Assembly: GCF_031143425.1 (NCBI RefSeq)
Contig: NC_090437.1
Location: 1,176,920,863 to 1,176,984,862 of the forward strand
Reading direction: 5' to 3'
DNA: 64,000 nt
Source of the DNA: Pleurodeles waltl
Lineage: Eukaryota > Chordata > Amphibia > Caudata > Salamandridae
Numbering within the stretch: position 1 is the first letter of the stretch; every line of letters starts with the position of its first letter. Below the pieces are notes generated by a model. It was given only the letters and a program-made list of their open reading frames with translations, did not search any database and was not told the DNA's origin. This document shows, piece after piece, positions 42,541 through 55,800 of this stretch. The position numbers were made by a program, and so were the translations under genes.

Positions 42541-44690
42541 AAGCCAGATAGAAAGGCAGGCCTGTCTGTGGGAATGACCTGGTACTTTGAGATGATCCTT
42601 TATCTAAATGGGGGCCAATTGAGGGTTTGTCTTGCCTGAGTCACCTGATAGAATTTCCTAAGACTCAAGTGTTTCTGCCATGTTCTGAAACCGTTTCAGC
42701 TTCCAGATGGATTAATCTGCTAGACCAAGATAAAAGGTATTGTAATAGTTGAGGTCCACATCCCTTGTCTAAACTTACCTGAAGATGAAGAATACATTTT
42801 CTTCAGCTATTTAGTTGGGCAAACACGACTGCCCACAGTTTGTGGTCATGCGGAATAAAAGATGGTCCCTGATCTAAAAGAACTCCAAAGTTCTTTACTT
42901 GACCTTTCCGAAATATGAGGGTGGGGAGGAAGCAAGGGCCAAAAATCAGCAGGAAAGATCTACAAGGCTTCACCTGTTTTTAAGACGGCAGCCTTCTGGC
43001 CACTGAATTCGTCAAAGATTACAAAAAATTGAATCAAAGCATGCTTTGGTTTGTCCTGATAACACAGCGACTTTGAGATGATCAAAAATAATTTCTCCAC
43101 ATTGTTACTATTCCTGCCTGCTCTGAAACTAATTGCTAGCATATTGATTCTGTGATTTGCCCCTGATCAAAACCCACATGACCTTTACCTAGTTGCTACG
43201 ATGTTTCCAGGTGCTTGGACAGCCAACATGCTAGGAGTTTCTCTAAAATCATTGCCAGAGCAGGAAATTGTTTAATGGGACAATATTGCCTCAGCTCCAA
43301 GGGGTCAGGTTCATTTTTCAGCACACTAGTTACTTTGGTTGTTGGAGTTAAATGTTTCGCTTGATATCATATGGTGATTATAAGGGTGGGTACCTTCTAC
43401 TTTGATAAATATTTCACAGATTTCTAATGCAGGGTGTATTAGGACATGTTGACGTGCAACTTCAAAAAATATTGAAAATATTTTAGATTTCTGAAGTTCT
43501 ACTTGGTATTTTAGACCTATATTTTCTCTGCTCTAATCTGCCACTTAATAAATACATTTTTAGGGTTGAGCCCACAAAAGAATGCACTAGTGCATGCATC
43601 TAGCTTGCGAGACACTGCTATCAGGGCAGACTTTAGTGCTGGTGGTGTCCTGTGCGACAATCTTTTTTGGCCCCCCTTTGCCCCATTACCACCTCCTCAG
43701 ACTCACTCACTACCACCCAGAAAATTTGACCCTCATTTCTCCATAGCCCAGTGGGGTAACAAAGGCCCCGCAACTCCCACGATGCAGGGGGGGGGGCAGC
43801 TCCAAAGATCCCCCTCAGCACAGTACGCAGTGCAGGGGCCTCTGACTGGATCCAGGGAGGAGGAGACCCCTACAAGTACTTTGCACTGGGGCCCCTTTTA
43901 CTTTCATTAGGCCACTGCGATAGCCCCCCTTTCACATACATTCATTTGTTTTAAAGCGCTTGTAAAGGCTGTCTTTCCTAATCCATTTAACTATACACAT
44001 AAAATATAGTTCTGTTTTTTGCAGCAGGCATATTAACCCTCTTTGCTACTTTATGGTGAGTCAAAGGTGCCCTAGAGAAAACTCCGATCTCTCTTCCTAG
44101 CAGGAACATTATTCACAAGAGTTATCTTGACATTTTAATTGTTTCTTGAAGGCTGGATGCAGAATGAACTTTTCCGCAGGTGCTTTTAAATCCCAGGTTT
44201 TACACAGCACCTCCCTGAGGTCAGCGCCCCTCAATCAAGGTCAGCACCCTGTGACTGTTATGAATCAAAAGGGCTCAGAGCCCGCAAATTGCTTACCATT
44301 TGTTGGATTGCTTGGCACTCTTCTGTGCAGCCTTGTAATTTGTCACTGTAGACCTAGCATAATTTCCATTCCTCTCTGTGGAGCAGAGACCAAGCACTGA
44401 CTACTTGGTCTCTGCTTGTCATCTTAATCAGTGCATGTCATCTTCACTTTTAGTGCCATCCAAACAGAAATCGTGCAGCTGGTGAAAATGTGCCCAGCAG
44501 GACAAACAAAATGGCAAAGATGTATTTTCATTAGTTCATTTTAGTTTATTTTTCCAAGTCTTTTTCTCGCTTTGTACTCATGTTTTCTTTTGTTTTTGCT
44601 TATGAATGCATTTCTCAAAAGATAAGGATTATCTTGTTCTAAGTATTGCAAAGCAACATTGTTTCTTTCTTATGTGTTTCTGAAATGATG
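42541..44690. other. Unassigned repeat-like DNA
   Basis: 43566-43630 (GAGCCCACAAAAGAATGCA and the following cgagacactgct words) and 44276-44540 are similar to consecutive segments at 46030-46400. So this is a dispersed repeat, here split by about 650 bp of other sequence (43631-44275). No coding motif was recognised. Confidence 0.5.
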
Positions 44691-44704
44691 CTTTGGAAAA
44701 TAAT

Positions 44705-45290
44705 TGTGCAGTACACCCCAATCCACCAGTCCGCCCAAATCCAATCCACCTCATCTCACCCCACACCAATCCACCCTACTCAATCCAATCCACCCCAGAC
44801 TAGTCTAACCCACCCCACTCCAATCCAGACCACTCACCCCATGTCAATTCACACCAATCCACCACACTCCAGTCCTCCCAGTTGTCCCCACTCCAATCCA
44901 TCCCACTCCAATTCACCCCAATCCAATCCACCTCACCCCATTTCATTCCACTCCAATCAAATCCATTCCACCCCATCAAGTCCACCCAATGCAATCAACC
45001 CCACTCCACTCAATCCAATCCACTGTACCCCAATCTAATCCACCCGAATATACTCCAATTCAATCCACTCCACTACCTCAATCCAATCCATCCACTCCAC
45101 CCTATTCCACCCCACTCTACACCACTCCTCTCTATGACACTACACTGTATAACACTTTTTGCCACTGACCTCAACTCCCCTTTCCTCAACTGTAAAACAC
45201 TTTACTCCCTTACTCCAATCTACAACAGTCTACTCCAACAAATCCAGTCCACAACACTCTACTCCCCCACTCCACTCTAGGTCACTCCAT
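44705..45290. repeat. Pentamer-based satellite-like array (CCACTC/CAATC type)
   Basis: About 590 bp made largely of pentamers such as CAATC, CACCC, CACTC and CCACT, in degenerate order. The G-rich strand is minus. It is related in design to the array at 52240-52925, which has the G-rich strand on plus. Confidence 0.85.
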
Positions 45291-46422
45291 GCGACTAACT
45301 TTTAGATATGCTGAACAACACCCACACTAGCATACAACATGGCAATAACACATTGCCAAAGCCAATAGGTCTTGTATATGTGAGGCCTATTGCCTTTGCC
45401 ATTGCCTGTTTGCTATATGTTCACAGTTAGGCTATTTCAATTGATTTAGAAATTACCTTTTTAACCCAGTTCCAGAGCAAAGATGTAGCTAAAGGTAGAG
45501 CTATGTACATGTTTTAACACAGTGATATGCAAATGTTTTTGGGAGCGTTCTCCTACAAAAAAGTGCATATGCTGAAAATTCTACTAAAGCCTCTGTGCAT
45601 GCAGATCAAAAAAATATGAGGAAAGGCAGCAATTGCCTAATTCTCTGTTTTTTTGCGCTTTTTATCCCATGGAAATTGATGTTGAAGGCGCATTTAAATA
45701 TACAATTACATGTTCTGTAATTCACTGCATGATAGGAAAGAAAGCCTGTTGAAGGTGCTTTGAAGCAAACATTTAATTTGCTGCATCAATCACACATTTA
45801 GATATTGAGCCTTTCCTCATTGGCATTTCCCTGGTTGACTTTGTTTTCGATTTTTGTGCATCAATTTGACTACAAAAATGGGAGCTAAACAGCAAACATG
45901 ATTAGCATGCACTTCCGGTTACGTCACCACTATGACTTTTGTTTGATGGTCGCTGCAAGAGTGAGATGTTGGAGAGGCCTCGGGAACTTCGAAAGTGTGT
46001 CTATATTGTTTCTTATGTGTTTCCTTTTTAGGGTCGAGCCTGTGAGTGCATGCGCTTGTGCATGCGTCTTGTATGCAAGACGCTGTTGTGATTAGCATAG
46101 AGCTTGGAGCCTGCATATTGCTCACCATTTGTTGGTTTCCGTGGCACTCTTCTTTACAACCTTGTAACTCATCAAGGCATGCCTGGCATCATTTCTGTTC
46201 TTCAGTGTGGAGCAGGGATCAAGCACCAATTGATTTCAACTTAATTAGTGCCTGTCCGCTGCTCCCCACATGATCGAGGTACTATTTTGTTCTACCTGCC
46301 AGTGCCCCGCGAACAGAAGTCTTTTGACTGGCAAAAACTTGCCCAGCAGGCACAAAATTGCAAAGTTTTATTTTTCAAAGCTAACTTTATTTTATTTTGT
46401 TAAGTCCTCTTTTCTCAGTTTC

Positions 46423-46424
<2 letters not shown>
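45291..46424. other. Intergenic repeat-like DNA
   Basis: 46030-46400 is a second copy of the dispersed repeat seen at 43566-43630 and 44276-44540, with shared words CTCACCATTTGTTGG / CTTACCATTTGTTGG and GTGGAGCAG. The remainder is AT-rich without motifs. Confidence 0.5.

Positions 46425-46468
<44 letters not shown>
46425..46468. repeat. (TA)n microsatellite
   Basis: About 44 bp of TA dinucleotides followed by a T run. Confidence 0.95.
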
Positions 46469-46475
<7 letters not shown>

Positions 46476-46728
46476 TCTGCAAGCAGACTGACCCTTGAGT
46501 TCCTGGTTGATAAAACATTTTGTAAGCTATAACCAGGTGGAGATCAGATGATATCAGATTCATATCTTTGCTAGCAGACCAGTCTGGTAATTGCTTTCTG
46601 CTTCAGATGGAGATTTATTGCCTTCTGCTGTCTGAATAAAGAAGACGTTTTTCAAGTACTGCACGGCAGAAAATTAAATGCAACACTTAAAGGAACTAAC
46701 TATATTTGTTGAAATGTAGTCAGTCTTG

Positions 46729-49570
46729 TGTTAAATGCCATGTTGGACTTTTTTGCTTATGCCTCCTATTTTTTCTGACCTGTTGCTGTTGGCTTTTGAA
46801 CTCTGAGCACTTTATTACTGTTAACCAGTGCTAAAGTGCATATGCTCTCTGCGTAAATTGTATGGTTAATTGGTTTATGCATGATTGGCATATTTGATTG
46901 ACTAGTAAGTCCCTAGTAAAGTGCAGTAGAGGTGCCCAGGGCCTGTAAACCAAATGCTACTAGTGGGCCTGCAGCACTGGTAGTGCCACCCACATGAGTG
47001 GCTCTGTAATCATGTCCCAGACCTGCCACTGCAGTGTCTGTGTGTGCAGTTTTAACTGTAAATTCGACTTGGCAAGTGTACCCACTTGCCAAGCCTAAAC
47101 CTTCCATTTTCTTACATGTAAGGCACCCCTTAGGTAGGCCCTAGGTAGCCCCAAGGGCAGGGTGAAGTGAATGGTTAAGGTAGGACATATAGGGGGTCAT
47201 TCCGACCCCGGCGGTCAAGGACCGCCAGGGCCGGGGTCGATGGGAGCACCGCCAACAGGCTGGCGGTGCTCCCCAGGGTATTCTGACCGCGGCGGATCAG
47301 CCGCGGCCAGAAAGGGAAAACCGGCGGTCTCCCGCCGGTTTTCTGCTGCCCTGTAGAATCCTCCATGGCGGTGCAGCTTGCTGCGCCGCCATGGGGATTC
47401 TGACCCCCATACCGCCATCCTGTTCCTGGCGGCTTCGGCCACCAGGAACAGGATGGCGGTATGGGGTGTCGTGGGGCCCCTGGGGGCCCCTGCAATGCCC
47501 ATGCTAATGACATGGGCACTGCAGGGGCCCCCGTAAGAGGGCCCCACCCTGAATTTCAGTGTCTGCTTAGCAAACACTGAAATTCGCGACGGGTGCTACT
47601 GCACCCGTCGCACATCCTCCACTGCGCCGGCTCCATTCGGAGCCGGCATCCTCATGGAGGGGTGTTTCCCACTGGGCTGGCGGGCGGCCTTTTGGCGGTC
47701 GCCCGCCAGCCCAGTGGGAAACCCAGAATACCCGCGGCGGTCTTTTGACCGCGCAGCGGTATTCTGGCGGTTCCCTCCAGGCGGGCGGCTCCCGCCGCCC
47801 GCCGGGGTCAGAATGACCCCCATAGTAATATAGTAATGTGTTTTAAATGTCCTGACAGTGAAATATTGCTAAATTAGTTTTTCACTGTTGTAAGGCCTGT
47901 CCCTCTCATCGGTTAATATGGGGGCTACCTTTACATATGATTAAAGTGTAGATTCCCTGTGGGAGCGGATAGACATGTGGAGTTTGGGGTCCCTGAGCTC
48001 ACAATTAAAAAATACATCTTTTGGTAAAGTTGATTTTAAGATTGTGTGTTTGAAAATGCCACTTTTAGAAAGTGACCATTTTCTTGCTTAAATCATTTCG
48101 GTGACTCAGCCTGTTTGAGGATTCCCTGTCTGGGTCAGTTTGACAGTTGGGCTGGTTGCACCTCTCATTAGACAGTGACACAAAGGGAGCTGGGGTGTAG
48201 TCTGCATTTCCTGATGAGCCATCTGTGCTAGGAGGGAGGGGAGGAGTGGTCACTCACACCTGAAAGGGCTGTGCCTGCCCTCACACAATGCAGTATCCAA
48301 CCCCCTGGTGTGTGTCTGGGGGATTTCACAATCAAAAGAGACTTTGCTTTGAAGTAGGCCTACTTCGAAGGAGAAATTGGGTATAAGAAGGGCACCCAAA
48401 AGCACAGACTTTGGAACACTTATGGAAACCAAGTGGAACCTCTGCCTGGAGAAGAGCTGAAGAGCTGAGGGAGAAGAGCTGCCCTGACTGTGCTTTGTGG
48501 AGCTATCCTGCAGTTGCTGATTCTGCCAGAGTAAGAGGACAAAGACTTGACTTTGTGTTGCCTTACTTCTTGTGAAGCTCTCCAAGGGCTTGATTTAGAG
48601 CTTGCCTCCTGTTATTTGAAGTCTCAGGGACAGCAAAGACTTCTCTCTGCCAGCACCTGGAGTCTCTGGGGAGACTCCTACCCTGCCAAGTGGTGCCCAT
48701 CCAGTTCCTGGGACCCTGAAAGGAGAAGCTGTCAGCCCAAGAGTGGGAAATCTACGCACACACCGCCGTGCGGGGAAAAGATCGACGCGACTCCAATCTG
48801 CGGCTGAAAAATCAACGGACCACCAGCTTTGTGGCTGAAAATTGACGCTTGCCTGCAACGCCACCGGACATTTGACGCCTGTGGCTTGAGAAACGACACG
48901 CAGCATCGCTGATGGAGGCTGTTGAGATCGCAACCCGCGCTGCATGGTTTTCGGATCATTGTGCGGCTGGATTTCTGATGCAAGTACCGCTGGGCGTATA
49001 AAAACGATGCAAGGCCTGCCCGGACCCAAGAGCGCTGACTAGATCGACGCATTGGTCTCCTGAGGAGAGAAGAAACAATGCGCACTGACACGATGAAAGG
49101 GGAAACGACGCAAGGTCTCGCTCGTGAGTGAAATCGACGCATCGCAAACCCTTTTTGACGCACACTCGCCCATGCGGGGTTATTTTTGATGCGCCCAAGG
49201 TACATTTTCACGGTAACATTGTTGGTGTGTGTTTAAAATTAAATGAAGACTCTTTTTGCATTTTTAGTGATAACTTGACTTGCGTATTGTGGATTTTTGT
49301 TGTTTTGGTCTTGTTTTGTTTAGATAAATATTCTCTATTATTCTTAACCTGTGTTGTGTCATTTTGTAGTGTTTTCATGGAGTTACTGTGTGTGTTAGTA
49401 CAAATACTTTATACCTAGCACTCTGAAATTAAGCCTAATGCTCGTGCCAAGCTACCAAGGGGGTAAGCAGGGGTTAGCTGAGGGTGATTCTCTTTCACCC
49501 AAACTAGAGCGAGGGTCCTTGCTTGGACAGGGGGTAACCTGACTGCCAACCAAAGACCCCATTTCTACCA
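46729..49570. mobile_element. Non-coding LTR-like unit, family B copy 2, with a MITE inserted
   Basis: The start TGTTAAATGCCATG and end CATTTCTACCA correspond to the TGTTAGA/TCTAACA termini of copy 1 (30600-32974). The unit is colinear with copy 1 over its length, apart from the MITE at 47192-47821. Sequences diverge more in the middle, where this copy has many ATCGACGC/GACGCA words (48760-49200). No ORF with domains was found. Confidence 0.75.
47192..47821. mobile_element. GC-rich serial-hairpin MITE, complete copy in opposite orientation
   Basis: The termini GGGGGTCATTCCGACCCCGG and TCAGAATGACCCCC are flanked by ATA on both sides (47189-47191 and 47822-47824). Aligned in reverse complement to 16097-16745 it shows the same hairpin order. 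Stems include 47367-47400, 47406-47466 and 47668-47719. The insertion interrupts the LTR-like unit, whose copy at 30600 lacks it. Confidence 0.95.
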
Positions 49571-51780
49571 TGCCTAACTTCCCGCAGGGAAATTAGTAGT
49601 TACAGTCACTGGCACATAGAATAACTGCAGTTTTTGAGGGGTAAAATCCCCTGCGCATTTCACTTTATTAACATTTATTTTCTTTTAAGTTTAAGTGATT
49701 TAGTGGCTTGAAGCAGAGGTGAGTGGTATACTATGTGCTCCAGGGGATATGCGATGTCTTAAACAAGTAAAATAAACTTTTCCTTTCAGACTGTACAGAG
49801 AACGCGAGTGTTTGTAAAAGGGAAGCGAACATTACTCTTTAGTCAGTGGGTTGAAAAAAGGGGAGCTTGTTCTGGTGATGGTTTGGACAGTTTACCTGCA
49901 GTGAAGGCATCAGGAGCAAATCTAAGCAAAAATAAGTTCTCAGCAGACTTCATACAAATGCACCCTTTTACTGAACACTATGATTTCATAGTTGGTGAGC
50001 ACTGAGATGTGAGTGCAGTGCTCCTCGCAACACAAGAGACAGCAGTGAATTTAGGGTAGTGGAAGGTGTGGAAAACCGACCTGGGCTTGCTTGGGTTAAT
50101 ACGCGGTTTGGCCAAATCTTGCAGCTGGAACCATGACACAATCTGTAAGCTAAAGTGTTGAGATCTGGTGAGTCCACTACTGAGGTAGATCGTGCTAAAT
50201 ACAAAATTGGCTGTTGGTACATATGTGTTGACATGTGTGTAGGCGAATTTTATTTTATACAAGGGGTTCTGACCAGTTCAAAAACCACTTGATCATTCAT
50301 ACTTTGTGGTTTTATGTGCATGCTGGTACACAGTGCAACTCAAAATGAGCAGTAGTAAAGATTGTAAAGTTGCCTGTACAATACAGCAATATAAAAGTGT
50401 GTGTGCATGCTAGTGTGATACCGAGCAGTTATTGAGTATTTAGAGCATGTTTGTGTGCAGAAGGATGTATGCTTACAAAAAAAAGTGGCACACATTTATG
50501 CACAGGATTTTGTTACACAGTTGTGCGTCTTAGTTCATACTTGCATATAAATACCTGTTTTGAGTGTCTTGTGTGTATATCCATCAGAGTGCATGTGTGT
50601 GTTTTGGGGTATGTGGCACACACTTCAAACTAAGTGCATTTAGGTGCTATGGGCCCTTCAGTGTTTGTATTTGGAGTCTATCAAAGGTGATGAATGGAGA
50701 CCACTAGAGGTTAGGGATGGATATGTTTTGATATAAGTTTCCACCTATTGATCGTTGTGTTGCTATGAGTATCCTGATTATGTAGGTCCCAATTGGTTGT
50801 GATCCTTGTGGTACAGTCAGTTGTTTTTCAGTAATCTGAGGCTGTGAAGTGTTTTAATCTGGTGAGTGTTGTGAATGGCTGGTCTTGTATACGTCTGCAG
50901 TTTCATTGGTCTGATGCTGTGAGAATTTGAAGGTGTTTATTTTGAGTGGTGAGTTTTGCCCAGATGATGTAGTTCTGGTGAGTGTTCTGATGGCAAAAGG
51001 CCCCCCTGCCTTTTTATATTTGGAGCTGTGTTTTGGTTTTGCAGGTGTTGAAATTTGTGTATAACATTTTTGATAGTCTTTTGTTAATCTGACAAGGTAG
51101 CGTTTGGAAAAAATGCAACCCCAGAGGTCTTTATGTAAATTGAGCCTTTCATGCTTCCAAGGTTGAAATAACGAGTACAATGAACATGGCCAGATAAGAA
51201 CAACCTGTTTTTGAAGCTTAAGCCCTGTTTCACTTTGCTGTACCTATTTTAAAACCCTCCCAATCATGCACAATACTCTGGTGTTTGTAGCTAGGTTTGT
51301 GCTATTTGTCGCATACATACGCAGGGCTTGTCAACTGTGCCTAGAAAATATGCAGTTTGAAGTTTCATAAATGTGCCAACAGGTATGTTGTAATCCGACA
51401 CACTGTCTCGTTTGTAAGTATACCAGTCCTGCTTTTCTGTTTGATTTGTGTCCTTCATGGTGATCTCACCTTGACGTTTTCCAGAGCCACTGGAAATATG
51501 TGGCAAGAAAGGGCCATGTTATTTTACTATTTGTTTGAACTGTCAGGATGTGATTCTCCACAAGAACGTAATCCTTATGGTATGACTAACATTTTACTAT
51601 CTCTTATCGGGACTAACTAATATGATGCCACAAAAACATAATTTCATAGAGGAAAACCTTAGCACGATGAAATAATTACTATTGTGTGTGTGGGTGGCAG
51701 CAGAGTTAAACATTAGCTGAAGTGGGCTCAGGAATGATACAGCTGTCATCCCTCAACTTTACATATTTTACTACTCTATA
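49571..51780. other. Unassigned DNA, possibly single copy
   Basis: No repeat signature or convincing gene. A short plus ORF (49808-50005) follows a CCTTTCAG sequence that could be a splice acceptor, but its translation has no recognisable domain. GT-rich words are common at 50400-50650. Confidence 0.4.
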
Positions 51781-52235
51781 CATTGAGGCAGAGGTATGTT
51801 ATTACTGTATACATTGAGGCAGAGGTATATACTTTCTCGCACTCTCTCAGTGTCAGCTTTTTTACTCCCTACTTTTCTTCCCTTCTTTCCTGCTCTCCAT
51901 TCTCCTTTCATGCACTGCCTGTTTTTCTTCTTTCTCTCCACTCTCCACTCACTGCTTTTCACTTTTCTATCTTTCCCTTCCACTTTCTACTTTTATCCCC
52001 TTTTACTCTAGCCTCTCTAGGTCCACTTCCTTTCTTCATCCTTTTCCTGCACTCCAGCCTCTGCTTTCCCCAGTTCTTTTCACTCTTCTCATTCCTTGTT
52101 TACTTTATGTGTTTCCCACATCAGTCTCGCCTCCTTCCTCATGCTCCCTTTTATCTGTTTTTCCTTCTCACATCCCTCTTTCATGGCTTACACCACTGTC
52201 TTTTTCTTTCTTTCTTCCCCACTGTGCTTCCCTGA
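51781..52235. repeat. Short direct duplication and pyrimidine-rich tract
   Basis: TACATTGAGGCAGAGGTAT occurs twice (51779-51797 and 51809-51827). From 51835 to 52235 the plus strand is strongly C/T-rich. Its ORFs (Phe/Ser/Pro/Leu-rich) are compositional. Confidence 0.75.
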
Positions 52236-52239
52236 CGTG

Positions 52240-52925
52240 GTGCAGAATTAGAGTGGTGTAGAGTAAATGGTATTGAGTGCACTGTCGTGGAGTGTACAGA
52301 GTATAGTGCAGGGTTGCATAGAGTGGGGAGGAGTGGTGCATACTAGAGTGGGGTGGAGTGGTGCATAGTAGAGTGGGGTGGAGTGGTGCATAGTATTGGC
52401 CTTGAGTGGAGTGGTGCATAGAGTGGGGTCAAATGGAGTGGTACAAAGAGTTGGGGTCGAGCAGAGCGGTGCATAATACATTGGAGTGGTGCATAGTATA
52501 TTAGGATGGAGTGGTGCATAGTATATTGGGGTAGAGTGGTGCATGGTATATTGGGGTCGAGTGGTGCATATTATATTGGGGTCGAATGGTGTATAGTGTA
52601 TTGGAGTTGAGTGGTGCATAGTATATTGTGGTTGAGTGGTGCACAGTATATCGGGGTCGAGTGTTGCATAGTATATTGGGGTGGAGTGGTGCATAATATG
52701 TAGAAGTCAAGTGCAGTGGTGCATAGTAGAGTGGGGTGGAGTGGAATGGAATGGTGCAGAGTGGGGTAGAATGGTGCAGAGTAGGGTGGTGTGGAGTGTT
52801 GCAGAATAGAGTGGGGGTCAAATGGAGTGGTGCAGAGTAGAGTGGGGTCAAGTGGAGTGGTGTACAGAGTTGGGTGAAGTGGTGCAGAGTAGAGTGGGTT
52901 GAGTGGTGTAGTAGTGCACTGCCAT
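52240..52925. repeat. Pentamer-based satellite-like array (GGAGT/GGTGC/ATAGT type)
   Basis: About 690 bp of units such as GGAGTGGTGCATAGTATATT and GGGGTGGAGTGGTGCATAGT, length 20-30 bp and built of pentamers. Tyr/His/Thr-rich minus ORFs across it are products of the repeat. The G-rich strand (GGGGTGGAGTGG) could form quadruplexes. Confidence 0.9.
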
Positions 52926-53835
52926 TACACACAACATATCTTTAATTGAAATTTGCACCAATATACATAATTACTGATAAAAGTATACAGTGCACAAAAC
53001 TATATTGTGTGGCAATGTCATCAACTAATGTAATGATTACTTTTGATGGTATTACAATATTTGTTTCCACACACTCCAGAATTACCCCCAGTACCCAGCA
53101 TGATTGTCACTCTGAAATCCACTCACTTTGTCGTCGGAGAAAAAGTAAGTACCAAGCTCAACTGGAAGACGGAGCTTGACATTGGACCTCTGTCTTTGAA
53201 TGCACAGCAAATGTGACAAAATGACAAGATTTAAAGGCCTGCTTACAGAAAGGGAGGGGAAAGACACTGTAAAAAAGGATTTGTCAAGGGAAGGGACCAT
53301 CTCAACCTGGACAGCCTAAAACAAACTAACAGCCTGCAAAGCAATAAAAAGTGAATTACAAACCAAAAAGCCAATGGCAAGCAACGGGGGAATACATTCC
53401 CAGGGAAGCTTTCTGAATGTCCCCCAAAAGGTCATTAACAAACCAGACAACTGCATAGTCTGGTAGGTTTCAACCTAAAAAGGAACTACCACAGAATGTC
53501 AAACTAGGTTTATGCATTCAGTTTTAAGTGATTTCATAGAAAATCAATTTCATGGAATACCATTACTGACAAACCACTTCACCTAAATTGTACACTGGAA
53601 GTTATTAGAATGATTGGCATTTACTATTTCATAGAAGCCAATTTATAGAATATCTTTTTGTTCAAAAATTAGCTTTGACATGCTTACTTGTTAAAATGTA
53701 AATGCAACAGTTGCAGGTCTTACCCTTAGAAACAATCTTGTCAGAGATGTTTCTTTCAGTGCCGTACATCAGAGGGAATTATTTCAGATTTATATTTTTT
53801 ACACTGTCAAACAATTGCTTTGGATGATTTTAAAT
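52926..53835. other. AT-rich intergenic DNA, no gene seen
   Basis: No motif or repeat boundary was recognised. Confidence 0.4.
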
Positions 53836-53839
53836 CGGT

Positions 53840-54330
53840 GACCCCTCTCACCCCATCCATTCCTGACCCTATACACCACCCATCCCTGTCTTCTGAAAAC
53901 CCCTTCCCACACCTAAACTACACCCATCCCTCAATCCAAAACTACACCCATCCCTGAACCCTAAAAGACATTCTATCTGTACATTTCTCCCATCCTTGAA
54001 CCCCCTCACTACTCCTAAACTTTGTCCATACCTGAAACTTAAAAACCCCATTTATGCCTAAACTCCACCCATGCGTGATCCCTTATGACCTCACCACCCC
54101 AGACTCCACCCAACCATGACCCCTAAAAAAACCCTAACGCCCCTACACTGTCAACCCATAACCTCTACTTATCACTGAACTTTAAAAACTCTCAGCACCC
54201 CTTCCTGAACCTTAAATCCCCTTTTAATGCCTGAACTCCACCCAATCCGGACTACCAGAAAACCCTCAGCACCCCTAAACATTACTCATCCCAGAACCCA
54301 CAAAAGCCATCACTAGGCCTAAACTCCACA
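53840..54330. repeat. Degenerate minisatellite (CACCCATCCCTGAACCCTAAAA type)
   Basis: Roughly 30-50 bp units repeat the words CACCCATCCCTGA, CCTAAACTCCACCCA and CCCTAAAA about ten times with much divergence. No ORF is relevant. Confidence 0.8.
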
Positions 54331-54710
54331 CAAGTTTTCTTTAAAAATATCGTTCATTCTTTCCAAAGTGTTATTAAAAAAAAAATGTTTGATTTGTTTA
54401 CATTTCCTTAAAATTGGCTTTCCTTAAATGAGTTTTCACAGATTTTGGTTCCTCTAATGTGGTTTCACAGTGGAGGTTTTTTTCCATTTATTCATATACA
54501 ACATTCAAGACCATCTTAGAGTAGTGGTTCCTAAACCTTTCAGAACCACAACCCACTTTTTAGAACAACAAACAATTGTGTCTCACGTATATTAAATGGA
54601 CATGAGGCTGGGCTATATTTTAATGTAACTAAAGCATAATGTGGTAGTGCATTGTTGTTCACAGACAGCATATTTTCCTTTGAAATGAACACTAAATATG
54701 CACAGACATA
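54331..54710. other. AT-rich intergenic DNA
   Basis: No gene seen. It ends at ATA, the triplet flanking the Harbinger-like element that starts at 54711. Confidence 0.5.
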
Positions 54711-55209
54711 GGGCCTCATTGCGAGTTTGGCGGTCTTAGGACCGCCATGTTGGCGGTGGTGGTCGTACTGCAAACAGGCTGGCGGAGAAGACCGCCAAAT
54801 TATGACCATGGCGGTATTCACAAAAGAATACAGCCAAACCTGCACCGCCACTGTGGTCAGGCTGCTACAGACAACGGTAGCCACCTGCAGGCTGGAGGAG
54901 ACCATGTTTCCACCAGACAGATCATGAGGTTGCACACTACCAGGGTTTTCGCCACAGTCGCACCGCCACGGAAACCCATGTGGAAAACAACTTTCTGGAA
55001 GCCATACTTGTCCGGAGCCGACATGGAACCAGAACTACTCATCTTCCCGCTGCTCCTGCTCGCCCAGAGACACTGGAATCAATGCAGAAGATGATGACAG
55101 TAACAGGAAGCACACACACTTACCTGTCACTATTGTAAATTGTCAAAGTACATATGCACACACAGCATACCAATCAGGAACTGGTGGCGAGAGCGACACA
55201 CACTCATAA

Positions 55210-55800
55210 TTTGACACTGACATGCACACTCACAGACAGCCACATACACACCCGCACATACACAGTAAACATACTACGGTCATCACACACACATGTCAAA
55301 AACACACACCTACTCCCATAAACACAGCACCAGCACAGTCACACATAACAACACACAACACCACCAAACAACACTACAATACCACAACCCAAAAACCATC
55401 AAAGCATTGGAAAGCACCCACAACAGACACTACCCATTGACAAATCACCCATACAACACAATGTACCACCAATAGGGAACAAATGCACACTATCATACAA
55501 CGGAGCATTCAACAAACTCAGTAAATGCACATCACAACGTATCTGGCATACCATCCCCCACACGCACCCAGTCAAAGCACACAAAGGAACACAGCACTGC
55601 AACAAACACATGTCATTACATGCACCACTCATTACCTTGACAACAACATGTCCCCAACATACACATGGCCATCACACACCACACACCCATCACTGGGGGA
55701 CAAATGGCCTGCATACAACCTCACATGCTTCCCAGACAAAACTGGTAGCACAACCACCACTTACACACAAATAGTCACACACAAACATTTTTCAAATATG
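55210..55800. repeat. CA-rich low-complexity tract in copy 2
   Basis: ACACA/CACCAC/CATCA words on the plus strand near the left terminus, comparable to the cores of the MITEs at 7800 and 12627. Confidence 0.8.

Noticed and set aside
48930..49200. CTGAGGAGAGAAGAAAC near 49061 as a hammerhead core
   Set aside because: The two boxes are too close for a stem II and no stem I or III pairing is found.
49779..50005. Possible host exon after a CCTTTCAG acceptor
   Set aside because: The 65-residue frame has no recognisable domain and no clear donor; evidence is too thin for a gene call.
52168..52932. Tyr/His/Thr-rich minus ORFs of up to 148 residues
   Set aside because: They translate a pentamer satellite; the protein repeats mirror the DNA repeats.
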